Of a stretch of 64,000 bases of DNA, positions 53,242 through 61,570 are shown in pieces (the stretch's first letter is position 1; each line of letters starts with the position of its first letter). A program made the position numbers and the translations under genes. Below the pieces are notes generated by a model. It ran no database searches. It saw only the letters and a list, made by a program, of their open reading frames with translations, and was not told where the DNA came from. The stretch is taken from assembly GCF_900142215.1 (NCBI RefSeq), contig NZ_FRAC01000028.1, positions 27,397 to 91,396 of the forward strand, read 5' to 3'. This stretch comes from Anaerocolumna jejuensis DSM 15929 (GTDB lineage: Bacteria > Bacillota > Clostridia > Lachnospirales > Lachnospiraceae).

Positions 53242-54819
53242 TTACTTAACCCATACATTATCAGTATAACCATAATCTCCGTATATTTTCTTACCGCTTT
53301 TAATATAGTAAGCACGTATCCTGACATAATAAATTTTTCCGCTTTTTAAGCCGGTAATGGTTAACCTGGATGAGGACGGCTTTTTAACTGTCGTTGTTTT
53401 ACTTTTGGTAAATTTCTCGTTGGCGGCATAGGTGACCTCATACCCGCTGACAGATTTATCAGCTGTATAAGATACCGTTATCTGCTGCTTCTTTTGGGAG
53501 GTGACACTGTCAATACCGATAGGGTTGGGAACTACGGTTACCGTATAATCTGCGGACAGGCCGCTGCTAAGGCAGGTGGCGGTTATGGCTGCATTGCCGT
53601 AGCCTTTGCCTTCAACCTCACCATAATCTGAAACCACTGCGACCGATTCATCGGAGGAAGTCCATTTTATCATTTTATTGCTTGCATTAGATGGTGAAAT
53701 TTCAGCATCCAGATAAATGGAGGAGCCTATGTTCAGCTTTGTATTGTTTTTCTTTATCTTGACAGCTGTGGAGGGTACCAGGTCAAAGAAGGATACCTGA
53801 TAGGATACCGGTGTTTTTAACCCTGCAATGGTAACCTGGAATTGGTCTCCGTCCCCATAGGCATCAACACCATCCGGGCGGAATATAATGCAGCCGGTCT
53901 GACCGTAGCCGCTATTATTTACATTGAAGTATCCGTCCGCTAAAGCACTGCTAAAGTTCCAGGTCTTATTATCCCGAAGCCGAACCAGGGTTACCTGTAC
54001 ATTTTCTTTATTAACTTCATATCCCATGGATATGCTCCAGGGATAAGCCGTACTGAAATAATCAGCGGGCATTGTCTGGGCAGGCCATGCCACACCATAT
54101 TCAGCAGCCGATGTATTCTTTTTATCGAAAGCGTACATAGCGCTGTATCCATTACAGTAACCGAATCCCGTAGCTGACATCGGAGGGTTGAGAATCCACC
54201 TGCGGTGTCCTACCCTGTCAATGTTAGAGCTGTCCCCATCTTCCATGTAGCCATAAACGAGGCTTCCATTGATCGTATCATACCCAAGGGCAATATTGCT
54301 GCTGCCGGCGCCTTTTGCTCCCAGCTGGTACAGGGAATCATCCATACCGGAAGGTTTTGACGGAGTATGGGTCAATGCACCATTCACGCTATTTACCAGG
54401 CTCGCTGCCTGGGTTTTTGCATTGTAGTCCTCATTTAAAGTGACATTATAGGATATGCCTGCTATATAGCGTATCTGATTGAGCATTTTTACAGCTGAAT
54501 TCAGGGTTTCATCTGACAGGCTGCCCGTATTGTAGGGTGATACGTTACTTGGTTTTTCATTATAAACAACCGGATTCTCTGCCGTTGCTCCGCTGCTGTT
54601 CAGAAACGCCAGTATCTCTTCTTTTGTATGCCGGGCTACGTTAATACCGGCTGCCGGTGTTATAGAATCTGCTGTCTCTGCCTGCACCACATTCGTGTAA
54701 TGGATTGGAATGGGGTTTGCTAATTCACTTCCTGCCAGTATGATTGATACTGCTGCAATAATCCCTTTTCTTAATAGTCCGCTTTTTTTCATAAGTATTT
54801 TTCTCTGCCTTTTCTTCAT
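53242..54819 (-). CDS. Secreted CAP-domain protein with BIG2 and FN3 modules
   Basis: About 516-525 residues. Signal peptide followed by a CAP/SCP-like domain (about 105-245: LNQIRYIAGI, LTHTPSKPSG, GHRRWILNPPMSATGFGYC). Then an unassigned beta part, a BIG2 bacterial Ig-like domain (about 345-430, IKKNNTKLNIGSS... and WTSSDESVAVVS) and an FN3-like C-terminus. It is secreted or wall-associated. Starts at 54819 and 54792 are both possible; 54792 has AAGGCAGAG at some distance upstream. Function unknown; such proteins are common in clostridial secretomes. Confidence 0.85.
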   Translation of the reverse strand: MKKRQRKILMKKSGLLRKGIIAAVSIILAGSELANPIPIHYTNVVQAETADSITPAAGINVARHTKEEILAFLNSSGATAENPVVYNEKPSNVSPYNTGSLSDETLNSAVKMLNQIRYIAGISYNVTLNEDYNAKTQAASLVNSVNGALTHTPSKPSGMDDSLYQLGAKGAGSSNIALGYDTINGSLVYGYMEDGDSSNIDRVGHRRWILNPPMSATGFGYCNGYSAMYAFDKKNTSAAEYGVAWPAQTMPADYFSTAYPWSISMGYEVNKENVQVTLVRLRDNKTWNFSSALADGYFNVNNSGYGQTGCIIFRPDGVDAYGDGDQFQVTIAGLKTPVSYQVSFFDLVPSTAVKIKKNNTKLNIGSSIYLDAEISPSNASNKMIKWTSSDESVAVVSDYGEVEGKGYGNAAITATCLSSGLSADYTVTVVPNPIGIDSVTSQKKQQITVSYTADKSVSGYEVTYAANEKFTKSKTTTVKKPSSSRLTITGLKSGKIYYVRIRAYYIKSGKKIYGDYGYTDNVWVK

Positions 54820-55135
54820 ATTATTTCAGTACTTTTATTTGGAGGAGAACATTCTGAAACGTAGAACTTGTTTCTATTATAGTAAAGAATGGTTTTGTTT
54901 GCAATTTATTCTGGTAAAAGCAGCACAGCACATAGGAAATGCTGGAAAGAGCAGTACATAGGAAGAGCAGTACATAGGAAATGCAGTACATAGGAAGAGC
55001 AGTACAAAGGAAAAGCAGTACATAGAAAAAAACAGTTCAGAAGGAAAAATTATGTACGGTTACTCCGATTATGCTGCACAAAAATGCAGCAGTCTGCTGG
55101 CAGTTAAAAAATATAATAAATTTTAAAAATTCTTC
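54820..55135. other. Divergent gap between CAP gene and MerR operon
   Basis: AT-rich sequence with a tandem repeat array (54951-55030). Otherwise no gene, terminator or clear promoter for the CAP gene could be read. Confidence 0.5.
54951..55030. repeat. 16-bp tandem repeat array
   Basis: Five consecutive units of GCAGTACATAGGAAGA type start at 54951, 54967, 54983, 54999 and 55015, with exact 16-base spacing and one to three changes each. A degenerate unit precedes at about 54920. It lies between two divergent genes. Confidence 0.85.
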
Positions 55136-55166
55136 TTGCTTGTGACGCAGCGTCATGAATTATAAT
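55136..55166 (+). promoter_or_regulatory. MerR-type promoter with 19-bp spacer and central palindrome
   Basis: TTGCTT (55136-55141) and TATAAT (55161-55166) are separated by 19 bases, the over-long spacing typical of MerR-activated promoters. The spacer holds the perfect palindrome TGACGC-A-GCGTCA (55143-55155). The merR gene starts 19 bases downstream. Confidence 0.8.
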
Positions 55167-55185
55167 AAAAACAGGAGGTAGACAG

Positions 55186-55989
55186 ATGGAAAATAATAAA
55201 ACTATTCCCAATGGTTATATGACAGTGGGAGAACTTGCAAAGAAGATGAATACGACTGTACGGACCTTGCAGTATTACGATAAGGAAGGGCTCCTTACAC
55301 CCTCCGCAGAAAGTGAGGGAGGCAGGAGGCTTTATAATCACAAAGACATGGTGCGGCTGCATCAGATACTGTCAATGAAGTATCTTGGCTTTTCCCTTGA
55401 TGACATCAAGAACCGCCTGATTTCGCTGGAAACACCTGACGAGGTAGCCTATGTCCTGACAGAACAGGCAGAGCTGGTAAAAGAAAAAATAAATGCTTTA
55501 TCCGAGGCACTTTCTGCAATTGAAGCATTAAAAAATGAAATTGTACAGATTCAGACTGTGGATTTTGAGAAATACGCTGATATTATAAGGCTTCTGCAAT
55601 TCAAGAATGAATGCTATTGGGTAGTCAAGCACTTTGATGAAAAATTGATGGAGCATATCAGAAACCGCTTTGATGAGCAAAGCGGAACCGCATTAATCAA
55701 TACCTGGAAGCTGCTGTGCGAGGAGACAGCCCTATTGGTTCAAAAGGGTATAGAACCGGAAAGCGAACAGAGTCAGGCTGTGGCCAAAAAGTGGTGGGAT
55801 ATGGTAACGGAGTTTACCGGTGGAGATATGAGCCTTTTGCCTCAAATTATGAAATTTAATGAAAGCAAGGAGAGCTGGAGTGAGGAATGGCGCCAGAAGC
55901 AGGCTCTTGCCGATGGATTTATCGGAAAAGCGCTGGAGGTATATTTCAAAACTCTTGGCTATAATCCTATGGAGGGGGTAAATTTATGA
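55186..55989 (+). CDS. MerR family regulator with TipAS-like ligand domain
   Basis: 267 residues. The N-terminal MerR helix-turn-helix (about 10-80; TVGELAKKMNTTVRTLQYYDKEGLLTP-type) is followed by a dimerisation helix. A C-terminal helical domain resembles the TipAS antibiotic-binding domain (LLCEETALLVQKGIEPES, WWDMVTEFTGGD). It likely activates its own operon, including the ABC exporter, on binding a drug. The stop overlaps the next start. CAGGAGG lies before the ATG. Confidence 0.9.
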   Translation: MENNKTIPNGYMTVGELAKKMNTTVRTLQYYDKEGLLTPSAESEGGRRLYNHKDMVRLHQILSMKYLGFSLDDIKNRLISLETPDEVAYVLTEQAELVKEKINALSEALSAIEALKNEIVQIQTVDFEKYADIIRLLQFKNECYWVVKHFDEKLMEHIRNRFDEQSGTALINTWKLLCEETALLVQKGIEPESEQSQAVAKKWWDMVTEFTGGDMSLLPQIMKFNESKESWSEEWRQKQALADGFIGKALEVYFKTLGYNPMEGVNL

Positions 55990-56795
55990 GCAATGCACTT
56001 GAAATTTGCGATTTATATAAAAGCTATGGGGATAACAAGGTAATAAAGGGTATCTCCTTTGACGTCAGGCAGGGAGAGATTTTCGCACTTCTTGGTACCA
56101 ATGGGGCAGGTAAGACCACCACTTTGGAATGTATCGAAGGGCTAAAGAGTTATGATGGCGGCAGTATAAGCCGCACCGGAAAAATTGGTGTCCAGCTGCA
56201 ATCGTCATCACTTCCTGCCAATATAAAAGCCCATGAAGCCATGAGGCTGTTTGCAAAATGGAACCGGGCTCCTTTGGAGGATTCTGTCATGAAGGCATTG
56301 GGCATTGATGAAATCAAGAACAAACAATACAGGGATATGTCAACGGGTCAGAAGCGCCGCCTTCACCTGGCAATTGCCCTGATTGGAAACCCGGACATTA
56401 TCTTTCTTGATGAGCCTACGGCAGGGCTTGACGTAGAAGGCCGGGCCAGGCTCCACGAGCAGATCAGACGGTTAAAGGAGAGCGGTAAAACCATCATTAT
56501 GGCCAGCCACGATATGTCGGAGGTTGAAAATCTCTGTGACCGCATTGCCATTTTAAAAGACGGGAAAATCGGGTTTATGGGAACAGCCTGGGAGCTCACT
56601 GACAAAGCCGGAGCAAGCTCCGTTATTCAGATTAAGACCAGCAGCGGCGAAGAAAGGCTTACGACGGATAATATGGTAGATACTTTGCTTGAAGTGCTAC
56701 ACAGTTATAAGAAAAGGCAAATTACAGTAGAGGATATTAAGGTTGAGCGGGCAAGCCTGGAAGAACGGTTTATTGATATAGCCAGAGGGGATTGA
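55986..56795 (+). CDS. ABC-2 type exporter ATPase
   Basis: 269 residues with Walker A LGTNGAGKTTT, signature MSTGQKRRLHLA, Walker B IIFLDEP and switch His in ASHDMSEVE. The C-terminal extension is typical of drug and lantibiotic exporters. The ATG overlaps the merR stop (ATGA), so translation is coupled. It works with the permease that follows. Confidence 0.92.
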   Translation: MSNALEICDLYKSYGDNKVIKGISFDVRQGEIFALLGTNGAGKTTTLECIEGLKSYDGGSISRTGKIGVQLQSSSLPANIKAHEAMRLFAKWNRAPLEDSVMKALGIDEIKNKQYRDMSTGQKRRLHLAIALIGNPDIIFLDEPTAGLDVEGRARLHEQIRRLKESGKTIIMASHDMSEVENLCDRIAILKDGKIGFMGTAWELTDKAGASSVIQIKTSSGEERLTTDNMVDTLLEVLHSYKKRQITVEDIKVERASLEERFIDIARGD

Positions 56796-56829
56796 TTTAA
56801 AGGCTTGGGATATGCGTGGGAGCTGGTTA

Positions 56830-56906
56830 GAAATGAATAGCATTTCACACACAACTTTATACCTGCGGCTCAAAGCTTGCAGGTACCGGAAAGGACATGG
56901 CAATTA
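56830..56906 (+). repeat. Two-hairpin intergenic element, divergent copy 5 (before ABC permease)
   Basis: GAAATG/CATTTC (56830-56835 with 56841-56846), then ACACACAA as in copy 2. A changed second stem (ACCTGC/GCAGGT or AACTTT/AAAGCTT) follows, and the tail GGAAAGGACATGGCAATTA matches GGGAAGGCATGGCAGTTA of copy 2. Here the tail overlaps the start of the permease gene. Confidence 0.55.
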
Positions 56907-57628
56907 ATATGAATGGATTTTTATATGGTGCAGTGCTTCAGTGGAAGCTGGACCTGCGTAACAAAGGTGTGCTGCTTACTTATTATGTGGTTCCTTTATT
57001 GTTCTTTGCCTTTATGGGCGGTATCTTTACATCCATCAACCAGGAGGCAAAGGCTACTTTAATTCAGTCAATGACGATATTCGGTGTTTCAATGGGTGCA
57101 ATTCTTGGCGCCCCGGTACCCCTTTCGGAGCTTTATGGCAGTGAAATCAAAAAGGCGTATAAAGTCGGCGGAATACCGGTATGGGTCAGTGCGGCAAATA
57201 ACTTCCTGTCAGCCTTTTTACATCTGCTTCTTATGAGCCTGGTAATATACCTTGCCGCGCCCCTTGCTTTTCAGGCGGCAGTGCCAAAAGATACAGGAGC
57301 CTATTTTGCCTCCCTTGCCTTGCTGATTGCCGTATGCTTAAGCGTCGGTACAGCCCTAGGATTATATTTCAGAGGCTCCTCCAGGCTTACAATGCTGTCA
57401 CAGCTGGTCTTTTTGCCGTCACTTATGCTGTCCGGCATCATGTTTCCGACAGAGCTGCTGCCTAAGGCACTTGCCCAGGCGGGAAAGGCATTTCCGGCTA
57501 CCTGGGGATTTCGTATGATGACCACGGGAGAGGGAGTATCCACGGCACTTTTGGCAATGAGCGGAATTTTTGCATTTATGGCTGTTCTTATTGCCTTCAG
57601 GCTGCAAAGGCTGCGCTGTGAAAAGTAA
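56897..57628 (+). CDS. ABC-2 type exporter permease
   Basis: About 240 residues with six hydrophobic segments; LSELYGSEIKKAYKVGGIPVWVSAANNFLSAF and a C-terminal PTELLPKALAQAGKAFPATWGFRMM are typical of ABC-2 permeases. It partners with the ATPase to export a drug or peptide, likely under MerR control. The start may be 56897 or 56909; GGAAAGGA lies immediately before the first and 13 bases before the second. The ribosome site is within the repeated element, so the element could affect translation. Confidence 0.87.
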   Translation: MAINMNGFLYGAVLQWKLDLRNKGVLLTYYVVPLLFFAFMGGIFTSINQEAKATLIQSMTIFGVSMGAILGAPVPLSELYGSEIKKAYKVGGIPVWVSAANNFLSAFLHLLLMSLVIYLAAPLAFQAAVPKDTGAYFASLALLIAVCLSVGTALGLYFRGSSRLTMLSQLVFLPSLMLSGIMFPTELLPKALAQAGKAFPATWGFRMMTTGEGVSTALLAMSGIFAFMAVLIAFRLQRLRCEK

Positions 57629-57734
57629 GAATTTCCTCCCTGTGGCTGCCATGGAAAAAGGGTGGGGAAGTATTGCAGCACCTCCCTGTACATGCTATAC
57701 TGAAGGTATCAAATTGGGAAACAGGAGACAGTAT

Positions 57735-58238
57735 ATGAGCTTACTTAAAGGTTTACTGGAAGGCATCCATATGCCCGAAGAAGCGGCAGAAAAGATAATA
57801 CAGCTGGAAAAGGAAATAGATTATGAGAAACTGAAACCAATGGTCAGCAAGCTTTATGAGCGTAAAGTATGGCAGGAGGGACTGGAGGAGCTTAAAACAG
57901 AATTGGGAGAAGATCCGAAAGGCTATAAAATCCTTACCTGTATGCTTACAGCCGCTCTTGATACCTATAAAATATATAAGGAAAAAGGCATTCAGGATAA
58001 GATTTTCTATGATACCTTCGGCTGTTTTTCCAGGTTCGTAAAGGAGCACCTGGCAAGCTATGGCTCCTATGGCTTTGACAGGTGTTGGTGGACACCGAGG
58101 CAGCTTTCCATGGAAGAATTCCGTCTGGGTGAGCTGGAATTTGAGCTGGAGAAATGGAAGGGCGAAAATGTAATCAGTGTACATATCCCCTCCGATGCCA
58201 AGCTCACAAAGGAAAACTGCCAGGCATCCTATAAGTAG
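57735..58238 (+). CDS. Acyltransferase/GNAT_C-type protein, cut by an in-frame amber stop
   Basis: 167 residues to TAG at 58236, from ATG 57735 (CAGGAGA upstream; the earlier frame is not coding-like). FDRCWWTPRQLSMEEFRLGELEFEL, then HIPSDAKLTKENCQASYK, is the pattern of a clostridial acyltransferase family with a GNAT_C-like domain. The frame continues open for 102 codons after the stop with the rest of the domain, so this is half a gene. The N-terminal half alone is unlikely to be active. Confidence 0.7.
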   Translation: MSLLKGLLEGIHMPEEAAEKIIQLEKEIDYEKLKPMVSKLYERKVWQEGLEELKTELGEDPKGYKILTCMLTAALDTYKIYKEKGIQDKIFYDTFGCFSRFVKEHLASYGSYGFDRCWWTPRQLSMEEFRLGELEFELEKWKGENVISVHIPSDAKLTKENCQASYK

Positions 58239-58547
58239 GCAGGAGAATTCTTTGCAGCGTATTTTAAAGAGTTTTCCTATAAATACTATATTTGTGATTC
58301 CTGGCTGCTTTCCCCGGGACTAAAGGCAGTATTGGCACCGGAATCAAAAATTCTTCAATTCCAGGAGGGCTTTACCATTGATTCCTGGGATAAGGAGGAC
58401 CCTTCCTGCCTTGAATGGGTCTTTAAAAATCCCAAACTGACCCTGGAGGAATTACCGGAAAATACTTCCCTGCAAAGAAATATCAAAAAATATTTCAGGG
58501 AAGGCGGACAGATAGGAACTGCCTTTGGCTACCTTCTGGCAGATTAG
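58239..58547 (+). pseudogene. C-terminal remainder of the split acyltransferase gene
   Basis: It is in frame with 57735-58238 after one TAG. It reads AGEFFAAYFKEFSYKYYICD, SWLLSPGLKAVLAPESKILQ, then ENTSLQRNIKKYFREGGQIG and a TAG stop. A GAG or AAG to TAG change would explain the break. There is no ribosome site at the internal ATG-like codons. Confidence 0.75.
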
Positions 58548-58670
58548 CAGAGAGGGCTTTTGTGAAATAGGACAAGAATAAGTCCTGTTATATAAGATAC
58601 GAATAAGACCTATAAAAATAAAATAGGAATAAGATTTGTTAATTTGTTAAAAAAAGATAGAAATAAGTCC

Positions 58671-58698
58671 TTGACAGAAAATAGAAAGATGATAAAAT
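58671..58698 (+). promoter_or_regulatory. Promoter of the T-box/valS transcript
   Basis: TTGACA (58671-58676), 16 bases, TAAAAT (58693-58698). Transcription would begin near 58705, just before T-box stem I. Repeats of AATAAGTCCT-like sequence lie upstream at 58577, 58602, 58628 and 58662. Confidence 0.65.
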
Positions 58699-58707
58699 AA
58701 ATCTAAC

Positions 58708-59005
58708 AAACACAGACAAAAGCGTTGACGAGGAGGAGTACATGTTATTCCGGATGAACAGAGAGAAGATGGCTGGTGAAAATCTTCGTGATGGGAACAT
58801 GGAAGTAGCCTTTGAGCTTTGGATTGAACGGATAGATTCTTAGTAGACTCCAACGGAGATTTCCACCGTTATCAGGGAAAGCGGTATCGGAGCATAGTTG
58901 TTCCCGTATTGTATGAGTGCAGAAGTCTATTCTGAAATTAGGTGGTACCACGGACACGTTTCGCCCTAAGCCAAGTATTTAATTACCTGGCTTAGGGCGT
59001 TTTTT
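58708..59005 (+). ncRNA. T-box riboswitch, valine-specific
   Basis: Stem I (about 58715-58820) contains AGTACA on its 5' side and GGAAGTAGCC on its 3' side, giving specifier GUA (58805-58807), a valine codon. The T-box sequence is ATTAGGTGGTACCACGG (58937-58953). The terminator stem is CGCCCTAAGCCA/TGGCTTAGGGCG (58962-58973 with 58988-58999), followed by TTTTTTG. Uncharged tRNA-Val pairing should form the antiterminator and switch on valS. Confidence 0.9.
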
Positions 59006-59041
59006 GTCTGTTTTGTATGTAAATTTCAGGAGGTATCCAGA

Positions 59042-61405
59042 ATGGATAAGAAGTATGATTTTCGAACGGCAGAAAAGGAAATGCAGCAGTTTTGGGAGAG
59101 GGAAGAAGTATATGCCTATCAGAACGGAAGGGAAAGAAAGGTATTCTCCATAGACACCCCGCCGCCAACGGTCAGCGGAAGCCTTCATATCGGTCATGTA
59201 TTTTCCTATACCCAGGCGGAAATGATTGCGAGGTTCAAGCGGATGCAGGGCTTTGATGTATTCTATCCCTTTGGCTTTGATGACAACGGCCTGCCCACGG
59301 AGCGTCTGGTAGAAAGGGTACAGGGTATCCGGGCCGGCGAATTGCCAAGAAGCAGCTTTGCCCAAGGGTGCATGGATACGGTAAAAGGCTATGAGGAGGA
59401 ATTCAAGGCACTATGGAAGAGCTTAGGGTTCAGCGTTGACTGGTCTTTGGAATACCAGACCATATCAAAGAAGGCACAAAGGATTTCGCAGCGTTCCTTT
59501 TTAAAGCTTGCAAAGGAAAATAAAGCCTATATGAAGGAATCTCCGGTATTCTGGTGTACGGAGTGCAGGACCTCCGTTGCCCAGGCAGAGCTTGATACAA
59601 AGGACACGGACTCGGTTTTTTATTATCTGCCCTTTCAGACGGAGAAGGAGCCGCTGATGATTGCCACCACCAGACCGGAGCTGCTATATGGCTGTGTTTG
59701 TATCTTTGTAAATCCAAAGGATAACCGGTACAGGGATTTTGTCGGGCTGACTGCCAAGGTACCGCTGTATGGCTTTGAAATACCTGTTCTGGAGGATGAG
59801 GGAGTTGTCATGGATAAGGGCACGGGAGCGGTTATGTGTGCCACCTTTGGGGATACTGCCGATGTGGAATGGTTTCACAAGCATAAGCTGCTCTATAAGA
59901 AGGTCATTACGGAGGAAGGCAGAATCCATAAGGAGGTTCCCTTTCTTGGAGGATTGAAAGTAAAGCAGGCCAGAAGTGAAATTGTTAGAAGGCTGACAGA
60001 AGAGGGATTGATCCTAAAAAGTGAAGCAATTACCCATACGGTGGCAATCCATGAAAGATGCGGTACGGAAATCGAAATCCTTCCCTCCCTCCAATGGTAT
60101 ATTGACATTATGTCGCAGAAGGAACGCTTCTTACAGGCGGCAGATGAAATAAACTGGTACCCGGAATATATGAAAAAACGCTATCAGCTATGGGTGGAAA
60201 ATCTGAAATGGGACTGGTGCATATCCAGGCAGAGGTATTTCGGTGTTCCCTTTCCCCTGTGGTACTGTAAGGAATGCGGAAAGCCTATTTATGCAAGGGA
60301 GGAGGAGCTTCCGGTCAATCCTCTGGAGGATAAGCCGCCCCACCCCTGCAGCTGCGGCTGCCGGGAGGCAGTTCCGGAGGCAGCCGTATTTGATACCTGG
60401 GCGACCTCATCCGTTACGCCCTTAATTAATGCCGGATATTGGGAGGCAGGGAGCAAAGAAAAAGAAATACTGCCCATGGGCATGAGGAGCCAGGCTCATG
60501 AAATCATAAGGACCTGGGCATTTTACACCATTGTAAAAAGCATTTACCACACCGGACAGATTCCCTGGAAGGATATTATGATAAGCGGCTTTGTACTTGC
60601 AAAGCCCGGAGAGAAAATCAGCAAGTCCAAAAACAATGCCTCCGCCTCACCAAGCCGCCTGATAGAAAACCATTCTGCGGATGCTATCCGCTACTGGGCA
60701 GCAAATGCCAAGCTTGGTACCGATACCTTTTTTGAGGAAGAGGAATTAAAGGTGTCAAAGCGTTTTATAACAAAGCTTTACAATGCGTCTAATTTTGCTA
60801 TCCTTCATCTGGCTGATTATAAAGCCTCTGAAGCACCGAAGCTGCTGCCGGCGGACAGGTGGATACTTGCAAGAGTAAACGAAGCCACCGTAAATGCGAA
60901 AAGGCTGTTGGAACAGTATGAAACGGGTCAGGCAAGGCATGTAATTGACGAGCTGTTCTGGAGGGATTTCTGTGACTACTATATAGAAATTGTGAAGGAA
61001 CGCTTATACCAGCCGGAGAAACACGGAGAGGAAGAAAGGCGCTCCGGGCAGTATGCCCTCTATCACAGCCTTTATGGAATATTACAGCTCTATGCCATCT
61101 ATACTCCCCATATTACGGAATATATCTATCAGCAGTTTTTTAGCAGGTATGAAAGGGAGAGATCCATCCACCTGACCCAGTGGGAGACCAAAGAAGAAGA
61201 CCAGAATATGCTGGAGTTCGGGCAGCATCTTATGGCCGTAATCGGCGGGGTAAGAAAGGATAAGGCGGAAAGGCATGTATCCATGAAGGAAGAACTGCCG
61301 GAATTAGTGATAACCTGTCCGGCCTGGATGGTACGATTGTATCAGCAGACGGAAGGAGATATAAAAGCGTGTACCGGGGCACAGAGGATAATGATAAGGA
61401 GCTGA
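59042..61405 (+). CDS. valS: Valyl-tRNA synthetase, short archaeal-like type
   Basis: 787-residue class I synthetase. HIGH is at 49-52, the editing domain contains TTRPELLYGC, WDWCISRQRYFGVPFP and FDTWATSSVTP are in the catalytic core, and KISKS is at 525-529. It ends after the anticodon-binding domain without the C-terminal coiled coil of standard bacterial ValRS. The DTWATSS motif and length resemble the archaeal-type enzyme found in some clostridia. The valine T-box directly upstream supports the specificity. A zinc-ribbon-like CSCGC segment lies near residue 435. GGAGG is eight bases before the ATG. Confidence 0.93.
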   Translation: MDKKYDFRTAEKEMQQFWEREEVYAYQNGRERKVFSIDTPPPTVSGSLHIGHVFSYTQAEMIARFKRMQGFDVFYPFGFDDNGLPTERLVERVQGIRAGELPRSSFAQGCMDTVKGYEEEFKALWKSLGFSVDWSLEYQTISKKAQRISQRSFLKLAKENKAYMKESPVFWCTECRTSVAQAELDTKDTDSVFYYLPFQTEKEPLMIATTRPELLYGCVCIFVNPKDNRYRDFVGLTAKVPLYGFEIPVLEDEGVVMDKGTGAVMCATFGDTADVEWFHKHKLLYKKVITEEGRIHKEVPFLGGLKVKQARSEIVRRLTEEGLILKSEAITHTVAIHERCGTEIEILPSLQWYIDIMSQKERFLQAADEINWYPEYMKKRYQLWVENLKWDWCISRQRYFGVPFPLWYCKECGKPIYAREEELPVNPLEDKPPHPCSCGCREAVPEAAVFDTWATSSVTPLINAGYWEAGSKEKEILPMGMRSQAHEIIRTWAFYTIVKSIYHTGQIPWKDIMISGFVLAKPGEKISKSKNNASASPSRLIENHSADAIRYWAANAKLGTDTFFEEEELKVSKRFITKLYNASNFAILHLADYKASEAPKLLPADRWILARVNEATVNAKRLLEQYETGQARHVIDELFWRDFCDYYIEIVKERLYQPEKHGEEERRSGQYALYHSLYGILQLYAIYTPHITEYIYQQFFSRYERERSIHLTQWETKEEDQNMLEFGQHLMAVIGGVRKDKAERHVSMKEELPELVITCPAWMVRLYQQTEGDIKACTGAQRIMIRS

Positions 61406-61519
61406 AAAGAAAGAGAGTTTTAAATAATAATTATAAGAAATAGGCTTATCTGCGTATGTAGTAATCTGAGAATCGGATAAGAATAATCGGCAGGAGAAAA
61501 ATTAAAATTCAATAAATGG

Positions 61520-61546
61520 CGGAAGCCGCATAAATACAGGCTTCCG
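61520..61546. terminator. Terminator between convergent valS and methyltransferase genes
   Basis: CGGAAGCC pairs with GGCTTCCG over an 11-base loop, with TTTAAT following on the plus strand. Confidence 0.65.
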
Positions 61547-61570
61547 TTTAATACAAAGGATAATGCAATG

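Noticed and set aside
57735..58547. Pyrrolysine or other programmed recoding at the TAG codon
   Set aside because: TAG ends many intact genes in the window (for example at 1808 and 7099), no pyl genes are present, and the GH9 break is TAA, so recoding is unlikely.
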